From assembly GCF_000003605.2 (NCBI RefSeq), contig NW_003153059.1, forward strand, positions 1-31,831: DNA of 31,831 nucleotides. The letters run 5' to 3'. Positions 10,549 to 21,496 of this stretch are shown here, in pieces (the first letter of the stretch is position 1; every line of letters starts with the position of its first letter). Under the pieces are notes generated by a model, which was not told where the DNA came from, did not search any database, and saw only the letters and a program-made list of their open reading frames with translations. A program made the position numbers and the translations under genes. The stretch is from Saccoglossus kowalevskii (lineage: Eukaryota; Hemichordata; Enteropneusta; Harrimaniidae).

Positions 10549-12261
10549 GCATTGTGATATAGGTTCTACAGCAGCGTTGTGATATAGGCTCTACAGCAGC
10601 GTTGTGATATAGGCTCTAGAGCAGCGTTGTGATATAGGCCCTACAGAAGCGTTGTGATATAGATATAGGCTCTACAGCAGCGTTGTGATATAGGCTCTAG
10701 AGCAGCGTTGTGATATAGGCCCTACAGAAGCGTTGTGATATAGGCTCTACAGAAGCATTGTGATATAGGCACTACAGTAGCGTTGTGATATTTGCTCTAG
10801 AGCAGCGTTGTGATAAAGGCCCTACAGCGGCGTTGTGATATAGGCTCTACAGCAGATTTGTGATATTCGCTCTGCAGCAGCGTTGTGATATAGTTCCTAC
10901 AGCAGCGTTGTGATATTGGCTCTGCAGAAGCATTGTGATATAGGCTCTACAGCAGCGTTGTGATATAGGCCTACAGCAGTGTTGTGATATAGGCTTTACA
11001 GAAGCGTTGTGATATAGGCTTGACAGAAGCATTGTGATATAGGCTCTACAGCAGCGTTGTAATATAGACTTAACAGAAGCGATGTGATATTTTCTCTACA
11101 GCATCGTTGTGATATAGGCCTACAGCAGTGTTGTGATATAGGCTCTACAGCAGCGTTGTGATATAGGCCCTACAGAAGCGTTGTGATATAGGCCTACAGA
11201 AGTGTTTTGATATAGGCCTACAGAAGCGTTGTGATGAACACTTATCAGAAGCGCTGTGATATAGGTCCTACACCAGCGTTTTGATATAGGCCTACAGAAG
11301 CATTTAATATAGGCTTAACATAGGCGTTGTGATATAGGCTTTACAGCAGCGTTTTGATATAGGCCTACAGAAGTGTTTTGATAATGGCTCAACAGCAGCG
11401 TTGTGATATAGGCTCTACAGCAGCGTTGTGATATACGCTCTACAGCAGCGTTGTGATATAGACTCTAGAGCAGCGTTGTGATATAGGCTCTACAGCAGCT
11501 TTGTGATATAGGCCTACAGCAGCGTTGTGAAATAGGCCTACAGCAGCGTTGTGATATAGGACTACAGAAGCATTGTGATATAAGCTCTACAGCAGTGTTG
11601 TGATATAGGCTCTACAGCAGCGTTGTGATATAGGCTTAACAGCAGTCTTGTGAAATACGCCTACAGCAGCATTGTGATATAGGCCTACAGAAGCGTTGTG
11701 ATATAGGCTTAACAGAAGTGTTGTGATATAGGCCTACAGAAGCGTTGTGATATAGGTCCTACAGTAGCATTGTGATATAGGTCATACAGCAGTTTTGTGA
11801 TATAGGCTCTACAGCAGCATTGTGTTATAGGCTCAACAGCAGCGTTGTGGTATAGGTTCTACAGCAGCGTCGTCATATAGGTCCTACAGCAGCATTGTAA
11901 TATAGGCCTACAGCAGCGTTGTGATATAGGCTCTACAGAAGCATTGTGATATAGGTCTACAGAAGCGTTGTGATATACGCCTACCGCAGCGTTGTGATAG
12001 AGGCTCTACAGCAGCGTTGTGATATAGGCCTACAGCAACGTTGTGATATAGGGTTAACAAAAGCGTTGTGATATAGGCCCTACAGAACGTTGTGATATAG
12101 GCTCTACATCAGCGTTGTGATATAGGTCCTACAGAAGCGTTGTGATAAAGGCTTAACACAAGCGTTGTGATATAGGTCCTGCAGCAGCGTTGTGATATAG
12201 GCTCCACAGCAGTGTTGTGATATAGGCTCTACAGAAGCATTGTGATATAGGCACTACAGCA
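10549..12261 (+). repeat. Transition from A-type to B-type monomers
   Basis: A-type order stops at about 10,548, after GATTAACAGAAGC. What follows has many GCTCTAGAGC cores and the first B-type signature: GATGAACACTTATCAG near 11,233, then CATTTAATAT at 11301 with CTTAACATAGGCG. Further B-type markers are GTCTTGTGAAATACGCC (about 11,646) and GCGTCGTCATATAGG (11867). A minus-strand open frame at 10,847-11,032 is repeat translation only. No non-satellite sequence is present. Confidence 0.75.
10595..10757 (+). repeat. 81-bp local duplication (three monomers plus 6 bp)
   Basis: A three-monomer set with cores GCTCTA, GCTCTAGAG and GCCCTA occurs twice; GCTCTAGAG starts at 10613 and 10694, 81 bp apart. 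The extra 6 bp come from a GATATAGATATAGG stutter at about 10,666-10,680, where GATATA is doubled. The event shows both monomer-scale duplication and slippage inside a monomer. Confidence 0.8.
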
Positions 12262-12935
12262 GCATTGTAATATAGGCTCTTCAGAAGCGTTGTGGTATAG
12301 GCTCTACAGAAGCATTGTGATATAGGCTCTACAGAAGCGTTGTGATATAGGCTCTACAGCAGCGTTGTGATATAGGCCTACAGCAGCGTTGTGATATAGG
12401 TCTACAGAAGTGATGTGATATATGCTCTACTGCAGCGTTGTGACATAGACACTACAGAAGCGTTGTGATATAGGCTCTACAGCAGCGTTGTGATATAGGC
12501 CTACAGCAGCGTTATGATATAGGCCAACAGAAGCGTTGTGATATAGGCTCTACAGCAGCATTGTGATATAGGCCTACAGAAGCATTGTGATATAGGCTCT
12601 ACAGCAGTGTTGTGATATAGGCCCTACAGAAGCATTGTGATATAGACTCTACATCAGCGTTGTGATATAGGCTCTACATCAGCGTTGTGATATAGTCTTT
12701 ACAGCAGCGTTGTGATATAGGCTCTACAGCAGGGTTGTGATATAGGGTGTACAGAAGCGTTGTGATATAGGCCCTACAGCAGCGTTGTGATATAGGCTCT
12801 ACAGCAGCGTTGTGATATAGACCTACAGCAGCGTTGTGATATAGGCTCTACAGCAGCATTGTGATATATGTCCTACAGCAGCGTTGTGATATAGGACTAC
12901 AGCAGCATTGTGATATAGGCTCTACATCAGCGTTG
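12262..12935 (+). repeat. A-type island inside the B-type half (first)
   Basis: The order of variants follows the A unit: TTGTAATATAGGCTCTTCAG at 12265, GTCTACAGAAGTGATG, ATATATGCTCTAC, then GTCTTTACAGCAGCG, GCTCTACAGCAGGG, GGGTGTACAGAAG, GACCTACAGCAGCG, ATATATGTCCTACAG (about 12,866) and GGACTACAGCAGCATTG. It is more diverged from A1 than A2, A5 or A6 are, with many single-base changes. It covers less than half of one A period and is bounded on both sides by B-type or mixed monomers. Confidence 0.78.
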
Positions 12936-15549
12936 TGATATAGGTCCTACAGCAGCGTTGTGATATAGACCCTACAGCAGCGTTGTGATATTCGCTCTAC
13001 AGCAGCGTTGTGATATAGGCTCTACAGAAGCGTTGTGATATAGGGTCTACAGCAGTGTTGTGATATAGGCTTAACAGAAGCGTTGTGATATATGCCCTAC
13101 AGCAGCGTTGTGATATAGGTCCTGCAGCAGCATTGTGATATAGGCCTACAGCAGCGTTGTGATATAGGTCCTACAGCTGCATTGTGATATAGGCTCTTCA
13201 GCAGCGTTGTGATATAGGCTCTACAGCTGCGATGTGATATAGGCTCTATAGCAGAGTTGTGATATAGGGTCTACAGCAGCATTGTGAAATAGCCCCTACA
13301 TCAGCGTTGTGATATAGGCCTACAGCAGCGTTGTTATATAGCCCTACAGCAGCAATGTGATACAGGCTCTACAGCAGCATTGTGATATAGGTCCTACAGC
13401 AGCGTTGTGATATAGGCTCTACAGCAGCGTTGTGATATAGGCTCTACAGCAGCGTTGCGAAATAGCCCTACAGCAGCGTTGTGATATAGGCCTACAGATG
13501 CATTGTAATATAGGCTCAACAGCAGCATTGTGATATAAGCCTACAGCAGCAATGTAATATATAGGCTCTACAGCAGCGTTGTGATATAGGCTCTACAGCA
13601 GCGTTTTGATATAGGCCGACAGAAGCGTTGTGATATAGGCTCTACAGCAGTGTTGTGATATAGGCCTACAGCAGCGTTGTGATATAGGCTCAACAGCAAC
13701 GTTGTGAAATAACCCTACAGCAGCATTGTGATATAGGCTCTACAGCAGCATTGTGATATAAGCCTACAGCAGCAATGTGATATAGGCTCTACAGCAGCGT
13801 TGTGATATAGGTCCTACAGCAGCGTTGTAATATAGACTTAACAGAAGCGTTGTGATATTGGCTCTACAGAAGCATTGTGATATAGGCTCTACAGCATCAT
13901 TGTTATAGGCCCTACAGCAGCGTTGTGATATAGGCCTACAGCAGTGTTGTGATATAGGCTCTACAGCAGCGTTGTGATATAGGCCTACAGAAGTGTTTTT
14001 GATATAGGCCTACAGAAGCGTTGCGATGAAGGCTTAACAGAAGCGCTGTGATATAGGTCCTACAGCAGCATTTTGATATAGGCCTACAGAAGCATTTAAT
14101 ATAGGCTTAACATAGGCGTTGTGATATAGGCTTTACAGCAGCGTTTTGATATAGGCCTAAAGAGCGTTTTGATAATAGCTCAACAGCAGCGTTGTGATAT
14201 AGGCTCTACAGCAACGTTGTGATATACGCTCTACAGCAGCGTTGTGTTATAGGCTGTACAGCAGCGTTGTGATATAGGCTCTAGAGCAGCATTGTGATAT
14301 AGGCTCTACAGCAGCGTTGTGATATAGGCCTACAGCAGCGTTGTGAAATAGGCCTACAGCAGCGTTGTGATATAGGACTACAGAAGCATTGTGATATAAG
14401 CTCTACAGCAGTGTTGTGATATAGGCTCTACAGCAGCGTTGTGATATAGGCTTAACAGCAGTTTTGTTAAATACGCCTACAGCAGCATTGTGATATAGGC
14501 CTACAGAAGCGTTGTGATATAGGCTTAACAGAAGTGTTGTGATATAGGCCTACAGAAGCGTTGTGATATAGGTCCTACAATAGCATTGTGGTATAGGTCC
14601 TACAGCAGTGTTGTGATATGGGCTATACAGCAGCATTGTGTTATAGGCTCTACAGCAGCGTTGTGATATAGGCTCTACAGTAGCAGCGTCATATAGGTCC
14701 TACAGCAGCGTTGTAATATAGGCCTACAGCAGCGTTGTGATATAGGCTCTACAGCAGCATTGCGATAAAGGTCTATAGAAGCGTTGTGATATACGCCTAC
14801 AGCAGCGTTGTGATATAGGCTCTACAGCAGCGTTGTGATATAGGCCTACAGCAACTTTGTGATATAGGGTTAACAAAAGTGTTGTGATATAGGCCCTACA
14901 GCAACGTTGTGATATAGGCTCTACAGCAGCATTGTGATATAGGTTCTACAGAAGCGTTGTGATAAAGGCTTAACAGAAGCATTGTGATATAGGTCCTGCA
15001 GCAGCGTTGTTATATAGGCTCTACAGCAGTTTTGTGATATAGGCTCTACAGCAGCATTGTGAAATAGGTCCTACAGAAGCGTTGAGATATAGGTCCTACA
15101 GCAGCGTTGTGATACAGGCTCTACAGCAGCGTTATGATATAGGCTCAACAGCAGAGTTTTGATATAGGCCAACAGAAGCGTTGTGATATAGGCTTTACAG
15201 CAGTGTTGTGATATAGCCCTACAGCAGCGTTGTGATATAGGCCTACAGCAGCGTTGTTATATAGCCCTACAGCAGCAATGTGCTATAGGCTCTTCAGCAG
15301 CATTGTGATATAGGTCCTATAGCAGCGTTGTGATATAGGCTCTACAGCAGCGTTGTGATATAGGCTCTACAGCAGCGTTGTGATATAGGCCTAGAGATGC
15401 ATTGTAATATACGCTCAACAGCAGCATTGTGATATAAGCCTACAGCAGAAATGTAATATATAGGCTCTACAGCAGTGTTGTGATATAGGCTCTACAGCAG
15501 TGTTGTGATATAGGCTCTACAGCAGCGCTGTGATATAGGCTCTACAGCA
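12936..15549 (+). repeat. B-type and mixed monomers, with a 1.9-kb spaced repeat
   Basis: A B-type signature lies at 14093 (CATTTAATAT), preceded by GCGATGAAGGC and followed by CTTAACATAGGCG. The 21 bp monomer CATTGTTATAGG is at 13908. A separate segment is duplicated: GTTGTTATATAG at 13330 and 15253, and the odd AATGTAATATATAGG monomer (an extra TA) at 13551 and 15450. The offset is 1923 then 1899 bp, so the copies differ by one 24 bp monomer. The duplicated parts are about 13,280-13,610 and 15,205-15,510. Confidence 0.75.
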
Positions 15550-16312
15550 GCGTTGTGATAGAGGTCCTACAGCAGCATTGTGATATAGGCTTAACAGAAG
15601 CATTGTGATATATGCTCTACAGCACCGCTGTGATATAGGCTCTACAGCAGCGTTGTGATATAGGCTCTACAGAAGTGTTTTGATATAGGCTCTACAGCAC
15701 CGCTGTGATATAGGCTCTACAGCAGCGTTGTGATATAGGCCTACACCAGCGTTGTGACATTCGCTCTACAGCAGCGTTGTGATATAGGCTCTTCAGCAGC
15801 GTTGTAATATTTGCTCTAGAGCAGCGTTGTGATATAGGCCCTACAGCGGCGTTGTGATATAGGCTCTACAGCAGCTTTATAATATTCGCTCTGCAGCAGC
15901 GTTGTGATATAGATCCTACAGCAGCGTTGTGATATAGGCCCTACAGGAGCATTGTGATATAGGCCCAACAGCAGCCTTGTGATATCCGCTCTATAGTAGC
16001 GTTGTGATATAGGTCCTACAGCAGCGTTGTGATATAGGTCCTACAGCAGCCTTGTGATATAGACCCTACAGCAGCGTTGTGATATTCGCTCTACAGCAGC
16101 GTTGTGATAAAGGCTCTACAGAAGCGTTGTGATATAGGGTCTACAGCAGTGTTGTGATTTTTGCTTAACAGAAGCGTTGTGATATAGGCTTAACAGAAGT
16201 GTTGTGATATAGGCTCTACAGCAGCGTTGTGATATAGACTTAACAGAAGCGTTGTGATATAGGCCCTACAGCAGCGTTGTGATATAGGCCTAAAGAGCGT
16301 TTTGATAATGGC
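15550..16312 (+). repeat. Tandem segment duplication, first copy
   Basis: This segment starts with GTGATAGAGGTCC (GATAGAGG at 15557) and ends with TAAAGAGCGTTTTGATAATGG (16291). It contains distinctive monomers: GCACCGCTG, CCTACACCAGCG followed by GTTGTGACATTCG, ATATTTGCTCTAGAG, ATCCTACAG, ATATCCGCTC and GTGATTTTTGC. All recur in the same order in the second copy, first at offset 947 bp and later at 972 bp. Confidence 0.88.
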
Positions 16313-16496
16313 TCAACAGCAGCGTTGTGATATAGGCTCTACAGCAACGTTGTGATATACGCTCTACAGCAGCGTTGTGATATAGGTCCTACAGAAGCGT
16401 TGTGATATAGGTCCTGCAGCAGCATTGTGATATAGGCTCTACAGCAGTGTTGTGATATAGGCTCTACAGCAGCATTGTGAAATAGGTCCTACAGAA
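16313..16496 (+). repeat. Spacer between the two segment copies
   Basis: This stretch of about seven monomers holds TCAACAGCAGCG, CTCTACAGCAACG, ATACGCTCTACAG, then GTCCTACAG and GTCCTGCAG cores. The first part continues the GATAATGGCTCAACAG context as at about 14,170-14,240, so it belongs to the normal B-type order. It is satellite sequence throughout. Confidence 0.7.
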
Positions 16497-17285
16497 GCGT
16501 TGTGATAGAGGTCCTACAGCAGCATTGTGATATAGGCTTAACAGAAGCATTGTGATATATGCTCTACAGCACCGCTGTGATATAGGCTCTACAGCAGCGT
16601 TGTGATATAGGCTCTACAGAAGTGTTTTGATATAGGCTCTACAGAAGCGTTGTGATATAGGCTCTACAGCACCGCTGTGATATAGGCTCTACAGCAGCGT
16701 TGTGATATAGGCCTACACCAGCGTTGTGACATTCGCTCTACAGCAGCGTTGTGATATAGGCTCTTCAGCAGCGTTGTGATATTTGCTCTAGAGCAGCGTT
16801 GTGATATAGGCCCTACAGCGGCGTTGTGATATAGGCTCTACAGCAGCTTTATGATATTCGCTCTGCAGCAGCGTTGTGATATAGATCCTACAGCAGCGTT
16901 GTGATATAGGCCCTACAGGAGCATTGTGATATAGGCCCAACAGCAGCCTTGTGATATCCGCTCTATAGTAGCGTTGTGATATAGGTCCTACAGCAGCGTT
17001 GTGATATAGGTCCTACAGCAGCCTTGTGCTATAGACCCTACAGCAGCGTTGTGATATTCGCTCTACAGCAGCGTTGTGATAAAGGCTCTACAGAAGCGTT
17101 GTGATATAGGGTCTACAGCAGTGTTGTGATTTTTGCTTAACAGAAGCGTTGTGATATAGGCTTAACAGAAGTGTTGTGATATAGGCTCTACAGCAGCGTT
17201 GTGATATAGACTTAACAGAAGCGTTGTGATATATGCCCTACAGCAGCGTTGTGATATAGGCCTAAAGAGCGTTTTGATAATGGCT
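16497..17285 (+). repeat. Tandem segment duplication, second copy
   Basis: This is the partner of 15,550-16,312. GATAGAGG is at 16504 (offset 947). After about 16,640 one extra 25 bp monomer with core CTCTACAGAAGCG is present, and the offset becomes 972 for CCTACACCAG (16713 against 15741, counted at CTACACC), GTGATTTTTGC and TAAAGAGCG (17263 against 16291). Base differences are few: TTGTGATATTTGC against TTGTAATATTTGC, and GTGCTATAG against GTGATATAG. The pair looks recent. Confidence 0.88.
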
Positions 17286-18119
17286 CTACAGAAGCGTTGT
17301 AATATAGGCTCTTCAGCAGCGTTGTGATATAGGCCTACAACAGCGTTTTGATATAGGCTCTACAGCAGCGTTGTGATATAGGCTCTACAGCAGCGTTGTG
17401 ATAATGGCTGTACAGCAGCATTGTGATATAGGCTCTTCAGCAGCGTTGTGATATAGGCTCTACAGAAGCGTTGTGATATAGGCTGTACAGCAGCGCTGTG
17501 ATGTAGGCTCTACAGCAGCGTTGTAATATAGGCTCTTCAGCAGCGTTGTGATATAGGCTCTACAGATGCGTTGTGATATAGGCTGTACAGCAGCGTTGTG
17601 ATATAGGCTGTACAGCAGCGTTGTGATATAGGCTCTACAGCAGCATGTGATATAGGCTCTACAGCAGCATGTGATATAGGCTCTGCAGCAGCATTGTGAT
17701 ATAGGCTCTACAGAAACGTTGTGATCTAGGCTGTACAGAAGAGTTGTGATATAGGCTGTACAGAAGCGTTGTGATATAGGCTCTACAGCAGCATGTGATA
17801 TAGGCTCTACAGAAGCCTTGCGATATAGGCTTTACAGAAGCGTTGTGGTATAGGCTCTACAGCAGCATTGTGATATAGGCCCTACAGAAGTGTTGTGATA
17901 TAGGCACTACAGCAGCATTGTGATATAGGCTCTACAGCAGCGTTGTGATATAGGCCCTACAGCAGCGTTGTGATATAGGTCCTACATCAGCGTTGTGATA
18001 TAGGCTCTACAGCAGCGTTGTGATATAGGTCCTACAGCAGCGTTGTGATACAGGCCTACAGCAGCGTTGTGATATATGCTCTACAGCAGCGTCGTGATAT
18101 AGGTTCTACAGCAGTTTTG
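17286..18119 (+). repeat. Mixed monomers rich in CTGTACAG cores
   Basis: This stretch has many GCTGTACAGCAGC monomers (for example 17,407, 17,481 and 17,580-17,620) and three shortened GCATGTGATATAG monomers that have lost a T (about 17,643, 17,667 and 17,792). It carries neither the A-type order nor a CATTTAATAT signature. It separates the 0.95 kb tandem pair from the second A-type island. Confidence 0.7.
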
Positions 18120-19060
18120 TGATATAGGCCCTACAGAAGTGTTGGGATATAGGCTGTACAGCAGCGTTGTGATATAGGCTCTACAGAAGCGTTGTGATAT
18201 AGGCTCTACTGCAGCGTTGTGATATAGGTCTACAGCAGCATTGTGATATAGGCTCTACAGCAGCGTTGTGATATAAGCTCTACAGAAGCATTGTGATATA
18301 GGCTGTACAGAAGCGTTGTGATATAGGCTGTACAGAAGCGTTGTGATATAGGCTGTACAGAAGCATTGTGATATAGGTTCTACAGCACTGTTGTGATATA
18401 GGCCTACAGCAACATTGTGATATAGGCTCTACAGAAGCGTTGTGATATAGGCTGTACAGCAGCGTTGTGATATAGGCCTACAGCAGCATTGTGATATAGG
18501 CCCTACAGAACCATTGTGATATAGGCTCTACAGCAGCATTGTGATATAGGCCTACAGCAGCATTGTGATATAGGCCTACAGAAGCGTTGTGATATAGGCT
18601 CTACAGCAGCGTTGTAATATAGGCCCTACAGAAGCATTGTGATATAGGCTCTACAGAAGCGTTGTGATATAGGCTCTACATCAGCATTGTGATATTGGCT
18701 TTACAGCAGCGTTGTGATATAGGCTCTACAGCAGGGTTGTGATATAGGGTCAACAGAAGCGTTGTGATATAGGCCCTACAGCAGCGTTGTGATATAGGCT
18801 GTACAGCAGCGTTGTGATATAGACCTGCAGCAGCGTTGTGATATAGGCTCTACAGAAGCATTGTGATATATGTCCTACAGCAGCGTTGTGATATAGGACT
18901 ACAGCAGCATTGTGATATAGGCTCTACAGCAGCGTTGTGATATAGGCTTAACAGTAGCATTGTGATATAGGCTTACAGGAGCGTTGTGATATGGGCTCTA
19001 CAGAAGTGTTGTGATATAGGCTCTACAGCAGCATTGTGATATTCGCTCTTCGGCAGCGTT
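18120..19060 (+). repeat. A-type island inside the B-type half (second)
   Basis: The first part matches the 4,340-7,231 pair: GTGTTGGGATATAGG at 18141 (5485 and 6906), CTCTACTGCAGCG, CTGTACAGAAG runs, and GAACCATTG near 18,509. The later part follows A1: CATCAGCATTGTGATATTGG, CAGCAGGGTTG, ATATATGTCCTACAG (about 18,869) and TATTCGCTCTTCGG (about 19,041). It has private changes such as GGGTCAACAG and GACCTGCAG. Its left side therefore resembles one A subfamily and its right side another. Confidence 0.8.
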
Positions 19061-20340
19061 GTGATATAAGGTCTACAGCAGCGTTGTGATATAGGCTTTA
19101 ACAGAAGCATTGTGATATAGGTTTTACAGCAGCGTTGTGATATAGGTCCTACAGCAGCATTGTGATAAAGGCTTACAGCAGCGTTGTGATATAGGTCCTA
19201 CAGCTGCGTTGTGATATAGGCTCTACAGCAGCGTTGTGATATAGGTCCTACAGCAGCGTTGTGATATAGGCTCTACAGCAGCGTTGTGATATAGGCTCTA
19301 CAGCAGCATTGTGAAATAGGCTCTACAGCAGTGTTTTGATATAGGCCGACAGAAGGGTTGTGATATAGGCTCTACAGCAACGTTGTGATATAGCCCTACA
19401 GCAGCATTGTGATATAGGCTCTACAGCAGCATTGTGGTATAAGCCTACAGCAGCAATGTGATATAGGCTCTACAGCAGCGTTGTGATATAGGTCCTACAG
19501 CAGCGTTGTAATATACACTTAACAGAAGCGTTGTGATATTGGCTCTACAGAAGCATTGTGATATAGGCTCTACAGCAGCATTGTTATAGGCCCTACAGCA
19601 GCGTTGTGATATAGGCCTACAGCAGTGTTGTGATATAGGCTCTGCAGCAGCGTTGTGATATAGGCCCTACAGAAGCGTTGTGATATAGGCCTACAGAAGT
19701 GTTTTGATATAGGCCTACAGAAGCGTTGTGATGAAGGCTTAACAGAAGCGCTGTGATATAGGTCCTACAGCAGCGTTTTGATATAGGCCTACAGAAGCAT
19801 TTAATATAGGCTTAACATAGGCGTTGTGATATAGGCTTTACATCAGCGTTTTGATATAGGCCTACAGAAGCGTTTTGATAATGGCTCAACAGCAGCGTTG
19901 TGATATAGGCTCTACAGCAGCGTTGTGATATATGCTCTACAGCAGCGTTGTGTTATAGGCTCTACAGCAGCGTTGTGATATAGGCTCTAGAGCAGCGTTG
20001 TGATATAGGCTCTACAGCAGCGTTGTGATATAGGCCTACAGCAGCGCTGTGAAATAGGCCTACAGCAGCGTTGTGATATAGGACTACAGAAGCATTGTGA
20101 TATAAGCTCTACAGCAGTGTTGTGATATAGGCTCTACAGCAGCGTTGTGATATAGGCTTAACAGCAGTCTTGTAAAATACGCCTACAGCAGCATTGTAAT
20201 ATAGGCCTACAGAAGCGTTGTGATATAGGTCCTACAGTAGCATTGTGATATAGGTCCTACAGCAGTGTTGTGATATAGGCTCTACAGCAGCAGTGTGTTA
20301 TAGGCTCTACAGCAGCGTTGTGATATAGGCTCCACAGCAG
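19061..20340 (+). repeat. B-type unit with signature at 19798
   Basis: Markers occur in order: TTGTAATATACACTTAACAG (about 19,506), the 21 bp monomer CATTGTTATAGG (19579), GATGAAGGCTTAACAGAAGCGCTG, CATTTAATAT (19798), GATAATGGCTCAACAG, GTCTTGTAAAATACGCC and GCAGCAGCGTCATATAGG. From 19,848 the order matches the stretch after 23,165 at an offset of 3317 bp, which is two units. Confidence 0.78.
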
Positions 20341-21496
20341 CAGCGTCATATAGGTCCTACAGCAGCGTTGTAATATAGGCCTACAGCAGCGTTGTGATAT
20401 AGGCTCTACAGCAGCATTGTGATATAGGTCTACAGAAAGCGTTGTGATATACGCCTACAGCAGCGTTGTGATACAGGCTCTACAGCAGCGTTGTGATGTA
20501 GACCTACAGCAACGTTGTGATATAGGGTTACCAAAAGCGTTGTGATACAGGTCCTGCAGCAGCGTTGTGATATAGGCTCCACAGCAGTGTTGTGATATAG
20601 GCTCTACAGCAGCATTGTGATATAGGCACTACAGCAGCATAGTGATATTTGCCCTAGAGCAGCGTAGTGATATAGGCCCTACAGCGGCGTTGTGATATAG
20701 GCTCTACAGCAGCGTTGTGATATTTGCTCTACAGCAGCGTTATGATATAGTTCCTACAGCAGCGTTGTGATATAGGCCCTACAGCAGCGTTGTGATATAG
20801 GCCCTACAGCAGCCTTGTGATATTCGCTCTACAGCAGCGTTGTGATATAGGTCCTACAGCAGCATTGTGATATAGGCTTTACAGAAGCGTTGTGATATGG
20901 GCTCTACAGCAGCATTGTGATATAGGCTCTACAGCAGCGTTGTGATATAGACTTAACAGAAGCGTTGTGATATTGGCTCTACAGAATAATAGTGATATAG
21001 GCTCTACAGCAGTGTTGTGATATAGGCTTTACAGAAGCGTTGTGATATAGGCTTGACAGAAGCATTGTGATATAGGCTCTAAAGCAGCGTTGTAATATAG
21101 ACTTAACAGAAGCGTTGTGATATTGGCTCTACAGAAGCATTGTGATATAGGCTCTACAGCAGCATTGTTATAGGCCCTACAGCAGCGTTGTGATATAGGC
21201 CTACAGCAGTGTTGTGATATAGGCTCTACAGCAGCGTTGTGATATAGGCCCTACAGAAGCGTTGTGATATTGGCCTACAGAAGTGTTTTGATATAGGCCT
21301 ACAGAAGCATTTAATATAGGCTTAACATAGGCGTTGTGATGTAGGCTTTACAGCAGCGTTTTGATATAGGCCTACAGAAGCGTTTTGATAAAGGCTCAAC
21401 AGCAGCGTTGTGATATAGGCTCTACAGCTGCGATGTGATATACGCTCTACAGCAGCAATGTGATATAGGTTCTACAGCAGCGTTGTGATATAGGCT
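20341..21496 (+). repeat. B-type block copied 9.6 kb away
   Basis: This block matches about 29,966-31,120 at an offset of 9625 bp, falling to 9624 bp after an extra A in GAAAGCG near 20,437. Checks: GTTACCAAAAGCG 20527 and 30151, the rare GAATAATAG monomer 20984 and 30608, CATTGTTATAGG 21163 and 30787, CATTTAATAT 21308 and 30932. Both copies lack the GATGA-GGCTTAACAGAAGCGCTG monomers that normally precede CATTTAATAT, so they share a deletion of about 70 bp. Confidence 0.87.

Larger units (their letters stand above)
1..10550 (+). repeat. Domain A: higher-order repeats of about 1.42-1.49 kb
   Basis: Diagnostic variants recur at long, near-constant spacing. The word GCGTCGTGAT followed by a CCCTACAGGAG monomer starts at 128, 1613, 3121, 3669, 4964, 6385 (as GTGTCG), 7807 and 9291. 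The steps are 1485, 1508, 548, 1295, 1421, 1422 and 1484 bp. The two irregular steps (548 and 1295) mark rearranged copies around 3.1-4.3 kb. Other A-type markers are TTGTAATATAGGCTCTTCAG, TATTCGCTCTTCGG, ATATATGTCCTACAG and a run of three 23 bp monomers. One period is about 60 monomers. The domain is already in progress at the left window edge. Confidence 0.9.

Noticed and set aside
10847-11032. Minus-strand open frame of 61 codons
   Set aside because: It is a monomer translation with no feature distinguishing it from the rest of the array.
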